Notes under the pieces: generated by a model | The model's input: only the letters and a program-made list of their open reading frames with translations | What the model was told of the DNA's origin: nothing | Database searches by the model: none | Assembly: GCF_001613385.1 (NCBI RefSeq) | Contig: NZ_BDCG01000019.1 | Location: 62,001 to 126,000, forward strand | Direction of reading: 5' to 3' | Source: Nocardia flavorosea NBRC 108225 | Lineage (GTDB): Bacteria > Actinomycetota > Actinomycetes > Mycobacteriales > Mycobacteriaceae | DNA: 64,000 nucleotides | Position numbers and translations under genes: made by a program | Shown: in pieces, positions 24,712-34,035 of the stretch | Layout of the letters: each line of letters opens with the position of its first letter | How positions within the stretch are numbered: position 1 is the first letter of the stretch

Positions 24712-24864
24712 GACAACAAAGACTACAGAAAACATGTCACAAAAGCGACCCTGACCAGTAGTTAATCGAACACAGATCAGAGACCGGGATCCCACTTTCC
24801 GGGCCCGGCGCGCGGCCCTGTGTAACGCGAGCCACGTCAGTCGGAACTCGACCGTAACTGCTGG

Positions 24865-26151
24865 CTAGCGAGACTGTCCACAAGGAGAATGATTGTCGAA
24901 ATCGGATTCGAATGGGCCCATCTCTTCGGCTTCGCTATAGGAAGTACGCCAGGTCGTTTCTATGACACCGACGCAAGGTTGTGACTGCGAATCAAATTCC
25001 TCCAAATGCACCTTGATGATCGGGTCCAGAGCAGGTGGCAGTAAGCCGCTCGTGTTCCTCAGTATTTCCGAAAACATAATGAACAAATCATGCGTTATAT
25101 CGGAGTCGGTCGGTTCTTTCCATGACCTGACCACTCGAGCGCCTGGTTTCATGAGATCCACAATTCTCCGCAATTCGGAACGCAAATGTGGAGTTGCCTT
25201 AACGAGTCGATCACCACTTTTGGGGGTGGCCTTCTGAACGGCGTTGTAGATGTAGCTGGACGTGCTCTCCCCGAGCTCTGCGGTGAGCCCGACGCCACGC
25301 CGATTGACTGCGATTACCAGCGACTCCAGGTGGTTTCTTTCCCTGGAGTGTTCGCTTCTGCGCAGGGCGAATGGGTGCGGGAGTTGCTGAGTGAAAGGAA
25401 GCCGGCTTGTGTAGTATTCGCGGATCCATTCGGAAGTATCACCCTTGGCGTCTTCTTTCTCTATTCTTGGAATGGATCCGTCGAGTTCGCCCTCGGTGGA
25501 AAGTTTCGATGCAGACTTCAGTTCTGTAAGGTATTTTTCGTTGAGTTGGGTGAAGATCTCCTTGGCGGAAGGCTTTCGAGAAAAGCAATCGGAAGCCACC
25601 GAAAGGGAATGGCGTACGAGTTGTTCATTGCGGCTCAAATTATCTCGGGATGCAAGAATTGCTGATATTCTGTATTTCTCTCCATCGGATGCGAACCTGG
25701 TCGGGGTGGCTATCCACGCACATGCTCCCGCGCTGTCGGCCATCAAAACAAGGTAAGTCTCGAGTGCGGAAGAATGCGAGCTCGACTGCGGAGTCAAAGT
25801 TATCGGCTTACTGCAGATCATCATGTCGTAGAAGTGGTGGTTGCTGGATTCCGCCGTGTTCGGGCGGCCCCCGCCGCCGATAAGTCGGGGTAACCGCGCG
25901 GCCAGCACGGTGGCGGTGGGTTGGCGCGCTTCATCGGTTGTCGTCTTCTCGGCCTCTGGTCGCTCAGTCGTTGCGGTCTCGGTGTGGTTGATGTCCTGGA
26001 GACGTCGGCGAATGCGGTCCACTTGTCCGTCCGAGGTGCGTTGGGCGAGTTGCCGAGCGCCTTCTTCGCCCAGAGAGGACCGCTCGATCAGCGCACGCAT
26101 CCGGGCGACCCGGTCGATTTCAGAGTTGGTGCTGCCGTGTCGGTTCATCAT
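24865..26151 (-). CDS. Hypothetical protein coupled to an atypical sigma factor
   Basis: A 428-residue protein not recognised by family. Its ATG overlaps the stop of the sigma-factor gene, with GAGGAG just upstream. The N-terminal 90 residues are charged and probably coiled (IDRVARMRALIERSSLGEE, DRIRRRLQDINHTETATTE). The remainder is a globular region beginning HHFYDMMICSKPITLTPQS with later HDLFIMFSEILRNTSGLLP and PCVGVIETTWRTSYSEAEE. Base composition is clearly AT-richer than its neighbours between about 24900 and 25800, which suggests separate transfer. Because it is coupled to a sigma factor, it may be an anti-sigma or effector protein, but no such motif is visible. Confidence 0.7.
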   Translation of the reverse strand: MMNRHGSTNSEIDRVARMRALIERSSLGEEGARQLAQRTSDGQVDRIRRRLQDINHTETATTERPEAEKTTTDEARQPTATVLAARLPRLIGGGGRPNTAESSNHHFYDMMICSKPITLTPQSSSHSSALETYLVLMADSAGACAWIATPTRFASDGEKYRISAILASRDNLSRNEQLVRHSLSVASDCFSRKPSAKEIFTQLNEKYLTELKSASKLSTEGELDGSIPRIEKEDAKGDTSEWIREYYTSRLPFTQQLPHPFALRRSEHSRERNHLESLVIAVNRRGVGLTAELGESTSSYIYNAVQKATPKSGDRLVKATPHLRSELRRIVDLMKPGARVVRSWKEPTDSDITHDLFIMFSEILRNTSGLLPPALDPIIKVHLEEFDSQSQPCVGVIETTWRTSYSEAEEMGPFESDFDNHSPCGQSR

Positions 26152-27110
26152 GATCTCCTCGTAGAGAGGTTGGCGATCCAACGGTGGTTCGCCGCGAGCC
26201 GGGCCAGTTTTCGTTCGATGGCTTTGGCTGTTTTGTTGGGGAATAGCTGCGCGATCTCGGCGTGGGTGTAGCCGGCTGCCTTGGCCCACACGATCTGACG
26301 ATCGTGAGCGTCCAACTGTTCGAGATGCTGTCTGATCAAGTCTCGGTTGGCGACGGCCTCGGCGGGGTCGATACCGAGACCAGTGCCGTACTGGGAGGGA
26401 TAGCCGCGGTCGTCCGGTTGTTCGACGTCGTGGGCCCCGATAGAGCCCAGCGCGCGTTTACGGTCTTGCCGGAGATGGGCTTCGACCGTGCGCTTGAACG
26501 CGAAGAGGCAACCACGGAGGAAGAAGGTGGTCAGCTTGGCTCCGAGGGCCGGATTCCAACCTGTTCCGTCTCGGATGCCCGCCTGCAGCTTTTCCAATGC
26601 GACCGCGATGCTCTCGGCGATGATCTCTTCGCGTAGGTCCTCGTTCACCGCCAGACGGAAGCGTTGAGAATAGGACGTGGTGACGGCGATGTAGTGCCCG
26701 GTGAGTTTGCTGTAGATGGCGCCGCTGCGGATCCAGACATCCAACACTTCGTTGGTATACCGGGACAGACTGGCGACTACTTCTTCCCAGACCGGGCCTT
26801 CTACGTTGCAGTCGAGCAAGAGTGTGTGCATCTCCTGCTCGGCGTCAGCCTCGTCGAGCGCGTCGGTGGCCTCGCTGATGACTTCCTCGACGATATCTTC
26901 CGACGGGGCCGGCATGTAGTTCCTGGCCAGCATCGCTTCGATGAACGACATCTCGTCCAGACCGTCAGCTGTGAGGTCGAGGATTTCCTCTTCGGCAACG
27001 CCGTGTGCAAGGACCCCCTCTGCTTGGTCCTCCGGTCCGTAGGAAACGACCGTGTCCTCCGCATCTGACTGTCTATCGGGTGGTATTGCGCCGCTGTGCG
27101 ACGAACCCAT
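26148..27110 (-). CDS. Sigma-70-family-like factor with long acidic N-terminus
   Basis: A 320-residue protein. Residues of about 1-120 are acidic (EEEILDLTADGLDEMSFIE, DALDEADAEQEMHTLLLD). A region-2-like segment follows: EDLREEIIAESIAVALEKL, LTTFFLRGCLFAFKRTVEA. The end is a region-4 helix-turn-helix: LDAHDRQIVWAKAAGYTHA then EIAQLFPNKTAKAIERKLA. The start ATG 27110 is preceded by GGAGGAGG. It is larger than an ECF factor because of the N-terminal extension, and no anti-sigma gene is obvious. The overlapping downstream gene is the likely partner. Confidence 0.78.
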   Translation of the reverse strand: MGSSHSGAIPPDRQSDAEDTVVSYGPEDQAEGVLAHGVAEEEILDLTADGLDEMSFIEAMLARNYMPAPSEDIVEEVISEATDALDEADAEQEMHTLLLDCNVEGPVWEEVVASLSRYTNEVLDVWIRSGAIYSKLTGHYIAVTTSYSQRFRLAVNEDLREEIIAESIAVALEKLQAGIRDGTGWNPALGAKLTTFFLRGCLFAFKRTVEAHLRQDRKRALGSIGAHDVEQPDDRGYPSQYGTGLGIDPAEAVANRDLIRQHLEQLDAHDRQIVWAKAAGYTHAEIAQLFPNKTAKAIERKLARLAANHRWIANLSTRRS

Positions 27111-27322
27111 TGAAGCCTCCTCCACGTGCGCACCGTTCGTTGTCGGACAGGCCGACTTGGCTTGCTCCGGCGCGAATCGTGCGCACGGTCAGCGTGGTTA
27201 TAGGGCGATGGAGAACGACATCCCCCTCGAAGCCGGAAAAATAATCGAAGCTGCTCAACCCGGGGGAACGGGAGGCTCCTCGGCCTACAAGGCCGTCGAG
27301 CACGAACAAGGAGGAGCAGCAC

Positions 27323-27754
27323 ATGTCCCCGAATCAAAGCCCCACCCCGATCATCGAGGCGGCGACCGACCACACCGGCTGCGGCAGATGCAACTCACCG
27401 ATCTGTCTGGCGCTGATACGAGCCGCAACCCCGCCGGCCAACCTGCTCGATTTCCTCGACAGGCAGCTCAAGCTGATCACCAGCGGGCATTGGAGTTGGC
27501 GCACAGTCGGATACTGCACCGGCCTCGCCGCCATCATGCTTGTAATCCTGCCGGGCATCGTCGCGGTATGCGCGGTGACAGGTCCCTCCGTCGGCACCGG
27601 AATCGGTCTCACCGCTGCGACGGGCATCGGCGGCGCAGGGCTGTACTTGCGGTGGCGACGAAACCGCATCCAAGCACAGGCTGAGGCCACCATGACAACG
27701 ATTCCCACCGACGTCTCACGGCACGAGCAGGAGCAACCTGCCCGGGCGGCCTGA
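27323..27754 (+). CDS. Small membrane protein of unknown function
   Basis: A 143-residue protein with a good AAGGAGGAG site upstream. The N-terminal segment is soluble with a Cys pair motif (GCGRCNSPICLALIRAA). Two membrane helices follow, near GLAAIMLVILPGIVAVCAV and IGLTAATGIGGAGLYLRW, then a basic/polar tail. It lies alone between the divergent sigma-factor gene and the convergent tniQ. Family not recognised. Confidence 0.65.
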   Translation: MSPNQSPTPIIEAATDHTGCGRCNSPICLALIRAATPPANLLDFLDRQLKLITSGHWSWRTVGYCTGLAAIMLVILPGIVAVCAVTGPSVGTGIGLTAATGIGGAGLYLRWRRNRIQAQAEATMTTIPTDVSRHEQEQPARAA

Positions 27755-27922
27755 CCCGTGCCCGCCGGTAGACACGGGCCCTGCACGGCGGACAGCATCG
27801 AACCGCTACTGTCGATGTTGTCCACCATGCAGGCGTGCGATGAACTCGGAAACCGTGACACCGCCGCGGGACCCGCCCTCGGCGACCTCTGCCGAAGTCG
27901 ATGTTGCGATGTCGGTTGTTTC

Positions 27923-30046
27923 TCAGGTGGTGCGGTGCGGCCACCGGTGAAGATGTGGCAACGCCAGGTCAAGCGTCGGTGCTGCTGGGTTTCCGCAGGT
28001 ATGTGCGACCATCCTGCCGACATGCTCCTCGCCTGGATGCGGGGCAATTCTCGAACGGGGTTTGCCGCGTTGAAGTAGGACGGGGACCTCATGAATGAGT
28101 CTGTAGCGTTCGGAGGCCCACCCCGACATGCTCGAAGCGTGATCCTCGGCCTCCCAGTCGGGGACCAATGCTGCCAGAACCACGTAGGCCAGCAGCGGCC
28201 CGGGGTCGGTGGCCTTGTCGTCGAAAAGGTGCTCATAGGGAAAACGCTGCCAAGACGCCGCGGTAAGTCGACTCGTCCCGGACAACCATGGAGGCATCCA
28301 GTCCAGTGGCCCGATCACGGGTAATTCGCTGAGCCTTCGCAACCTGTCGAGAGCTGAGCGAAATGTGGTGTCCCACTGTATGTCGTACTCATAACGGGTC
28401 TGGACGTAGCCGGTGTATGCGGTCGTGTCTCGGAAAGGGCGGGACAGCCCTACGGGAGCCCAGGCGATGTCGTTGCCGGTGAAGCGCTCCCAGAAACGTG
28501 CACGGACCTCGGGAGTGAGCTTTTCCCTGCCACTTCGGCGGTTGGCGGTAGTGAGCGCAGCGTCGAGGAGCTCGGGTCGGGCGCCGATGATACGGCGCGC
28601 ACGGTAGTCGATAGGTGGTGGTGCGCGGTGGAGTTCCGAAGCGATGCGCTCGAGTGTGTGCAATAGCTGTGGCCACCCGTGGTGGCCCAGCATACGAGCG
28701 ATCTCGGAGTCTACGTCGACCGCGGTACCCCACGGCAAGCCCAGTTCCAACGCCAGTGCCCCGGTGTGGATGTCGCGGCCGAGCCGCAACAGGCAGATCG
28801 CCAGTGCACCGCGCACGGCGGGCTCCTCGCCGATACCGTCGACCACCTCCGGCCACAGCTGCTGCGGCACCCACTGCGTGGGCACGGTCAGCGGCACAGT
28901 CCGATGGTCGGGCAGCAAGTCGCGTAGCCCCACCCGCCCATCCAGGGAAATATCCAGCTGCGCCGGTGGCAGCGCTGGGTGGTTACGGCCGAAGCGGAAC
29001 AGTAAATGATCACCGGGCCCCATGCGGTCTTCACCTCGGCGCAGCGTCGCGGCCGTCAATACAGGATTCGGTATCGACCTGGTCGTGTCCCACTCGCTCG
29101 TCAGCGGATCCAACAGGCCAGACGGACCGAGCAAGGTATCGAGTGCTTCGCTGCTGCGACCGGCAATCAGGTCCTCGAAGAGCTCGAAGGCCTCAGCGAG
29201 TGCTCGCACGATCCGACTGGAGTCGTCGGAGCCTGTGCCGTACTGCCCGGCCACGGCCGCCGCGACACAGCACAGGGCATGGAGAAACATTGTCCGCGGA
29301 ACGGTGAAGTCACCGATAGTGATGTGCTCGTACGGTGCGTCGAAGGTTCGATCGAACAGCTGATCGAAACGCAACTGCGTGCGGAGCAGCAAAGGGTCGA
29401 CAGTCTCGGCCGGCGCCCGGGTGAGGTCTGCGCCGCACTGATCGTATCGGCGCGAGCCGGGCAACTTCTCCGGACATCGATCGACCGGGCCGGCGCGGAA
29501 AATCCACGCCTTCGACGACCACGGCATTTGCCCGCAGTTCGGGCATTGTGACACCAGCTCGAGTCGATGCACCGGGCAGGCCAGCGCCCACCAATCCAGC
29601 CACTGACCTCGCCAATAACCAGAGGTTGCCAAGCAGGCAGGACACCAACGGCCGACCGTCCGTGGCTTCAAAGCTCTCAGCTTGTCCACGGCGGTCCCGA
29701 CTGCCAGGCCAACCTCATCGGGATCCTTGAGTTCGTCGGTGTGGTTGTACGGAACCCCCACTGTGCGTGCAAATTGCGCGTAGTCCAGCATGACCGCCAT
29801 AACCATGCCGATGGTGTTGTCTTGCACGTAGGAGGGCAGTGCCATTGTCCTGACGATCTGACTCAGCGACACGCCGTATCGGTGGCTGACTCGGCCGAGC
29901 CACCGTTCGAACTGTTCATCGTGGTGGCGCGGGACCGCCAGTGGCCATGCGTCGATATCGCGGCCGGCGGCTGGCGGCGCCTGGGGCCGGCTCGGGAAAG
30001 CCTCGGAGTCAGGCGGGGGGCCGGAGGCGGGACTGGGCAGCGACAT
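27923..30046 (-). CDS. TniQ/TnsD-type target-selection protein of the Tn7-like core
   Basis: A 707-residue protein with an N-terminal TniQ domain: HHDEQFERWLGRVSHRYGV, then zinc ligands in GRWCPACLATSGYW and LACPVHRLELVSQCPNCGQ. A long helical C-terminal half includes PPIDYRARRIIGARPELLD and ARFWERFTGND. Length and layout fit TnsD-like proteins, which bind a fixed chromosomal site. It is the fourth gene of the tns operon and overlaps tnsC by 38 bases. The closely related 566-residue TniQ at 19345 is shorter. Confidence 0.92.
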   Translation of the reverse strand: MSLPSPASGPPPDSEAFPSRPQAPPAAGRDIDAWPLAVPRHHDEQFERWLGRVSHRYGVSLSQIVRTMALPSYVQDNTIGMVMAVMLDYAQFARTVGVPYNHTDELKDPDEVGLAVGTAVDKLRALKPRTVGRWCPACLATSGYWRGQWLDWWALACPVHRLELVSQCPNCGQMPWSSKAWIFRAGPVDRCPEKLPGSRRYDQCGADLTRAPAETVDPLLLRTQLRFDQLFDRTFDAPYEHITIGDFTVPRTMFLHALCCVAAAVAGQYGTGSDDSSRIVRALAEAFELFEDLIAGRSSEALDTLLGPSGLLDPLTSEWDTTRSIPNPVLTAATLRRGEDRMGPGDHLLFRFGRNHPALPPAQLDISLDGRVGLRDLLPDHRTVPLTVPTQWVPQQLWPEVVDGIGEEPAVRGALAICLLRLGRDIHTGALALELGLPWGTAVDVDSEIARMLGHHGWPQLLHTLERIASELHRAPPPIDYRARRIIGARPELLDAALTTANRRSGREKLTPEVRARFWERFTGNDIAWAPVGLSRPFRDTTAYTGYVQTRYEYDIQWDTTFRSALDRLRRLSELPVIGPLDWMPPWLSGTSRLTAASWQRFPYEHLFDDKATDPGPLLAYVVLAALVPDWEAEDHASSMSGWASERYRLIHEVPVLLQRGKPRSRIAPHPGEEHVGRMVAHTCGNPAAPTLDLALPHLHRWPHRTT

Positions 30047-31079
30047 CTGCGATTGCTCGTTTGACGATGTCTTCGTCGATGGTTTCTGCGCCGGTGGTGA
30101 TCGCGAGTGAGCACATTCGATCGAAATGGTTGGTCAGGGATCCGATATGGCCCTGTGTGATTCGGAACAGCTCACGCGCGTGGTTTGTGAGCATGTCCGG
30201 GTGGGCGTCGGCGAGGATCGCGTGTTTTTCGAAGGCGCGGAGCAGGTCGGTCCAGGCTCGTAGGCCGGCAGCGGTGTCGATGGCAAAGGGAACGACAGGG
30301 CAGGCGGTGGCGCGCCGCCCGGTCTGGGCATATTCGGCTTCATCACCGAACAGGCCTTCGTCGAAGTAGTGTTTGCGCGCCAGCCCGACACCCACGATGA
30401 TGAAGGTGACCGGCATCTCGTTGGCCAGCCATTTCAGGTGGTTGGACACCTCGGTGCCGTTGCGATGCCGGAAATTGATGAAGTGCAGGTCGTCGATCAC
30501 GATCAGTCTGGTATCGCAGCTGAAGACGCAGTCGACCGCCAACGACCCCAACGTCGCCTTCGTCTTGGCTCTGGCCGCGGGATGGCCGTAGAACTGCAGC
30601 AATTTGATATTGAGATCCTTGAGGGTCATCCCCGCGGACAACGGGAGAAACACCACCGGCAGACGCTGGTTACCTTCGGCTGTCACCGACCCGTAGCGGC
30701 GGTACTGGTCCAGGTGGAATTTCTTGCCATACCGCGTAGCGATGGTCGTCTTGCCCAACCCCGGTTTGGCATCGATGACCACCGAGCCCTTGACTCTATC
30801 GCTGTCGCGATAGTTCTCACACATCACCTGATCGATCACCTCGAACGCGGCGCTGAGCTGCTGGGTCTTCACCACCGGCGGATTGGCATGCCATACGAAG
30901 CGGGCCTGCTTGTAATCGGTGAGTTCTTCCTGACCTAGTCGCGACATCTGTGCCCGGGTCAAGGCCTCGAACCCGGGGCGCGGCGGACCAGTGGCGAAAG
31001 CATCCCAGCCCTGCTTACGGGACAACGGGAATCGGCGGGTGTCGTGTTCGGCAAGCCAGGCGGCCCAAGGGTTACTCAT
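30009..31079 (-). CDS. TnsC/TniB-type AAA+ ATPase
   Basis: A 356-residue ATPase. Walker A is DAKPGLGKTTIATRYGKKF; Walker B is RLIVIDDLHFINFRHRNGT with the Asp-Asp. A sensor region follows in VTFIIVGVGLARKHYFDEG. The N-terminal segment has QEELTDYKQARFVWHANPP. TnsC links the target-bound TniQ protein to the TnsAB transposase and conveys target immunity. Its ATG shares one base with the tnsB stop (TGATG). Confidence 0.93.
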   Translation of the reverse strand: MSNPWAAWLAEHDTRRFPLSRKQGWDAFATGPPRPGFEALTRAQMSRLGQEELTDYKQARFVWHANPPVVKTQQLSAAFEVIDQVMCENYRDSDRVKGSVVIDAKPGLGKTTIATRYGKKFHLDQYRRYGSVTAEGNQRLPVVFLPLSAGMTLKDLNIKLLQFYGHPAARAKTKATLGSLAVDCVFSCDTRLIVIDDLHFINFRHRNGTEVSNHLKWLANEMPVTFIIVGVGLARKHYFDEGLFGDEAEYAQTGRRATACPVVPFAIDTAAGLRAWTDLLRAFEKHAILADAHPDMLTNHARELFRITQGHIGSLTNHFDRMCSLAITTGAETIDEDIVKRAIADVAAQSRLRPPA

Positions 31080-33148
31080 CAGTCGAGCACCTCCAAACCG
31101 GCGCTGTCGGGATGCTCGTCGTAATATCGGGCGAACACATCCAGGTCGTCGTTCGCTTCGACCTGCGCGGCGCGCAGATCGCGTTCCGCGAGCATCTCCG
31201 CCACACCCGGCACCGATGCGCGTTCCCGTCTTTCCTCGGCCCCACCGTGGTCTGTGATCCTGCCCAGCTCAGCGTCCTGGGTGGCGCGCTGCGCACTGAG
31301 GCGGCGGGCCAGGTTACGATCCCGGCGGGTTTCGACCTGTCCGCGGCTCCACTGTTCGAGTAGTTCCCGCACTGCCTTGCGAGGCTCGACGAAGCGGTTC
31401 TCGCGCAGAGATACTCGCTTCACATACTCAGCGGCGTCCTGACAGAACGGCTGGTGCAGAGCCGCTGCGTGCTCCCACGTCAGCGGATGCCACTGCGGTT
31501 TCACCGACTGCGACGGCCCGGGATCGGGGTCCCGGAAGTACACCTGCCGGATATCGTGGACATCGACGAATATCGGCCATTTGCCTGCATATTTGCCCTT
31601 GTACGGGGAGCGGGTGTCGCGATAGTCGCTCAGACCAGGGCCGTCGTAGATCCGGCTGTCAATCGACACACCCTCGTGTGTGATCTGGCGCCACTGCACG
31701 TCGAGGAACTCGTAGGCCAGGTCGGGATTCGTCGGCAGCGTCAAGCCACCTGACGCGGCGACACCGATCTCGAAAACTTCGCTCGGCGACAGTTTCACGC
31801 CTGCACACTCCGGGATGCACAACCCGGTATGTCGCGAGCGGTGATACACCGACCCCACCCACTCGCGAATGATCTGCTCCAGCTCACTGACGTAGTAGAA
31901 GGCCTGGCCCTCCACATCCAACCCGCGGGAAGCGATGTCAGGCCCTTTGTATGCCGGCAGGTATTCGAGTAAGCCCTGCCGCAAGGTACGGAAGAATCGC
32001 TCCAGCGCAGGTTTATCGGTGGGCTTCTTCGGGATCGCCGGCTGGACATTGATTCCGAAGCGTTGGCAGGCGCCGAGGACATGCGCAGCCATGTACTGGG
32101 CACCGCGGTCATAGATCACCGATTCCGGCATACAGGCCAGCAAGTCACCCGTATGCCACACTTTCAAAGGCGAGATGTGTTCATGACCGACCAGCACTGT
32201 CCCCGGAACACCATGGAAGGGCCAGATACCGCCCTCGGCAGCGAGCTGCGGCGACACACACTGGAACAACACGTTGGCGACGTCGACCGACTTCGTCGAG
32301 ATCGGCGATAACCGCAGGCCGAGAATGCAGCGGCTGTACAGATCCATAGCCACGGTCAGTTGGACCCGAACCCACCGTAGCGTGACAGGCTCCATCGCAA
32401 AGACATCCAGGTCATTGGTATCGAGCACCACGTACTCGCCCGGACGCGTCGCACGCAGTCGCCCGTACGGGGTGCCCGGCCGGTTGGCGACAGACCGGCG
32501 TGCCTTGGCATTTCCGAAGGAGTACTTGCCTTTCGACAGCTCCTTTACCCGCCGGTACGCTGTCGCCTGCGACGGAACCCGGACCGCTTCGGACCCGTGC
32601 TCGTTCTGGAGCCGGACAGCGGTGGCTTCGATAATGGCGCCCTTGGACGGCGTCGACCGGTTCGTATACTGCCGTAACTCCGCCAGACACGCCTCATCCC
32701 ACAACGGGTCCACACCACGACGCGTACTTCTCACAATCCTCGAATCGACCAGGCCGGCGGTGCCCGCGGTCTCATAGGCCGACAGCCAGCGCTGCAGCGT
32801 CCGCACCGACACCCCCAACTCGGATGCCAGCTTCCGGTAAGCCGGAGCGCGTTCCGACATCGGCACAGAACCGAGTTCACGCAGGCGCGCAGCCCGCTTT
32901 TCGAGTTTCCGCAGCTGTTTCGACTTCAGACTGGTCAGCAGGACCCCGACCGGGACAGCGCTCGCTGGATCTGAAACGGGATCGGACTCCACCAGCCTGG
33001 CAATCCGCGCCAGTTCGCCGATCTCCACCCGCATGACCTCATCAGCGGAAACCAAAACCACAGTCCCACCATCGAACGACTGCACTGTCCAGCTACGCCC
33101 AGCGATCCACACTGTTACACCGATCCCGAGCTGCATCGTCGATGTCAT
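31079..33148 (-). CDS. TnsB-type DDE transposase
   Basis: A 689-residue transposase of the TnsB/Mu group. An N-terminal beta domain is followed by a helix-turn-helix (KLASELGVSVRTLQRWLSA). The RNase-H-like catalytic core shows the first Asp in YVVLDTNDLDVFAMEP, the second in SVIYDRGAQYMAAHVLG and the Glu in TDKPALERFFRTLRQG. The Mu-type C-terminal beta domain includes GKYAGKWPIFVDVHDIRQV. The C-terminal tail is charged and likely contacts TnsC. ATG 33148 starts two bases after the tnsA stop; in-frame sequence to 33244 lies within tnsA. Confidence 0.94.
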   Translation of the reverse strand: MTSTMQLGIGVTVWIAGRSWTVQSFDGGTVVLVSADEVMRVEIGELARIARLVESDPVSDPASAVPVGVLLTSLKSKQLRKLEKRAARLRELGSVPMSERAPAYRKLASELGVSVRTLQRWLSAYETAGTAGLVDSRIVRSTRRGVDPLWDEACLAELRQYTNRSTPSKGAIIEATAVRLQNEHGSEAVRVPSQATAYRRVKELSKGKYSFGNAKARRSVANRPGTPYGRLRATRPGEYVVLDTNDLDVFAMEPVTLRWVRVQLTVAMDLYSRCILGLRLSPISTKSVDVANVLFQCVSPQLAAEGGIWPFHGVPGTVLVGHEHISPLKVWHTGDLLACMPESVIYDRGAQYMAAHVLGACQRFGINVQPAIPKKPTDKPALERFFRTLRQGLLEYLPAYKGPDIASRGLDVEGQAFYYVSELEQIIREWVGSVYHRSRHTGLCIPECAGVKLSPSEVFEIGVAASGGLTLPTNPDLAYEFLDVQWRQITHEGVSIDSRIYDGPGLSDYRDTRSPYKGKYAGKWPIFVDVHDIRQVYFRDPDPGPSQSVKPQWHPLTWEHAAALHQPFCQDAAEYVKRVSLRENRFVEPRKAVRELLEQWSRGQVETRRDRNLARRLSAQRATQDAELGRITDHGGAEERRERASVPGVAEMLAERDLRAAQVEANDDLDVFARYYDEHPDSAGLEVLD

Positions 33149-33150
33149 GA

Positions 33151-33888
33151 CTACCCCTCTCGCCTCCTCACTACCGACGAGCTGGCCAGAGGTCGGGTGA
33201 GGTCGGCCACCCACCGCCCGTGCCACAACATCGCCGAAATACACAGATCAGGAACGCTGACCCGGGCATGGACGAGCTCCTCCCGTACCACACGCCACCG
33301 CCGGCCGGCCGGATCGCAGCGCGCGATCACCTCCATATCGCCCGCGGGGCGAAGAAATTGCCGCCGTGCGCGCCCGAGATAACGAATATTGGCCAATTCG
33401 ACCTTGTCGCCTCCGCCCCATACCTCGTAACGCCACCCCTTGGCCGCGCACACCCGCGCGGTCCACCGCAACACCGCCGCAGCCTTCGGCTCCTGTTGGA
33501 ACTTCGCGGGCTTGACATCGACCACGACGAACGAGCCCGAATCCAGCTTCAGCAGCAGATCGGGCACATGCCGACGAACAGCAGTACCATCGCGACCCCA
33601 CAACCAGAACGGCTGCGCGGCCAACCACACGACATGCGGATCGAAATCAGCAAGCCACAGCCGGTCCAACTCCAGGCGGCTCTCGTAATGGTGCTGAGTC
33701 CCTGTGGTCGAGGACCAGAAGACGCCGGTGTAGTGCTTCTTCCCCGCCTCGGTATGGACCCGTCGCACCGGCCGCCCGTGCACCAGCAGCTCTGCGTCCG
33801 CTGAACGCACGTCCGTGTCCGCCCGGCCGAGCTCCTCGGTCGCGTAACTCAGTCCCACCTCCAGCACGGAGGGGATCCGCGCGGACAC
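33151..33888 (-). CDS. TnsA-like endonuclease
   Basis: A 245-residue protein with a TnsA N-terminal nuclease domain. The fold signature runs HTEAGKKHYTGVFWSSTT, HYESRLELDRLWLADFD, then RRHVPDLLLKLDSGSFVVV and DVKPAKFQ. Likely catalytic residues are E73 (E69 possible), D110 and K126, matching the E-D-K order of Tn7 TnsA. It cuts the 5' ends so the element moves by cut-and-paste. The first gene of the operon; the GTG at 33888 has GGAGGG very close, so a slightly later start is possible. A decayed relative lies at 8118-8305. Confidence 0.9.
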   Translation of the reverse strand: MSARIPSVLEVGLSYATEELGRADTDVRSADAELLVHGRPVRRVHTEAGKKHYTGVFWSSTTGTQHHYESRLELDRLWLADFDPHVVWLAAQPFWLWGRDGTAVRRHVPDLLLKLDSGSFVVVDVKPAKFQQEPKAAAVLRWTARVCAAKGWRYEVWGGGDKVELANIRYLGRARRQFLRPAGDMEVIARCDPAGRRWRVVREELVHARVSVPDLCISAMLWHGRWVADLTRPLASSSVVRRREG

Positions 33889-33906
33889 CCCTCCATGGTC
33901 TCACCT

Positions 33907-33981
33907 GCGACAAGAGATGAGAAGGGGCGACAAGTTACCGACAGAAACATGAGAGAACGACACCGCGAATGAGAATCTACA
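33907..33981. repeat. Right-end TnsB-binding-type repeats and possible terminus
   Basis: Read on the minus strand, three blocks share TTCTCAT (or CTCTCAT), four to six bases, then TGTCG. CGACA cores on the plus strand are at 33908, 33928, 33939 and 33958. A possible TGT-type terminus (TGTAGATTCTC on the minus strand) ends at 33981. Placement just beyond tnsA matches a Tn7 right end. Confidence 0.55.
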
Positions 33982-34035
33982 TCTTCGCCCTGGGCGAACA
34001 CGGGCGCCGGAGGGAACAACGGCGACTCCGGTGAA

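Larger units (their letters stand above)
8389..33981. mobile_element. Tn7-like element/accessory island, boundaries approximate
   Basis: A leftward tnsA-tnsB-tnsC-tniQ core (27923-33888) lies at the right side, as in Tn7, where tnsA is nearest the right end. Beyond tnsA are repeated TTCTCAT...TGTCG blocks and a possible TGTA terminus at 33978-33981. The left end was not found; the tnsA remnant and the 25-bp palindrome at 8.1-8.45 kb, together with the change of gene content there, suggest the island begins near 8.4 kb. No target-site duplication could be matched, so the element could be shorter or composite. Cargo includes recombinases, a second TniQ, a toxin-antitoxin pair and a modification/protease operon. 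Confidence 0.55.

Noticed and set aside
27334..28236. 300-codon minus-strand frame
   Set aside because: It overlaps the membrane-protein gene antisense and the tniQ end out of frame; no motif.
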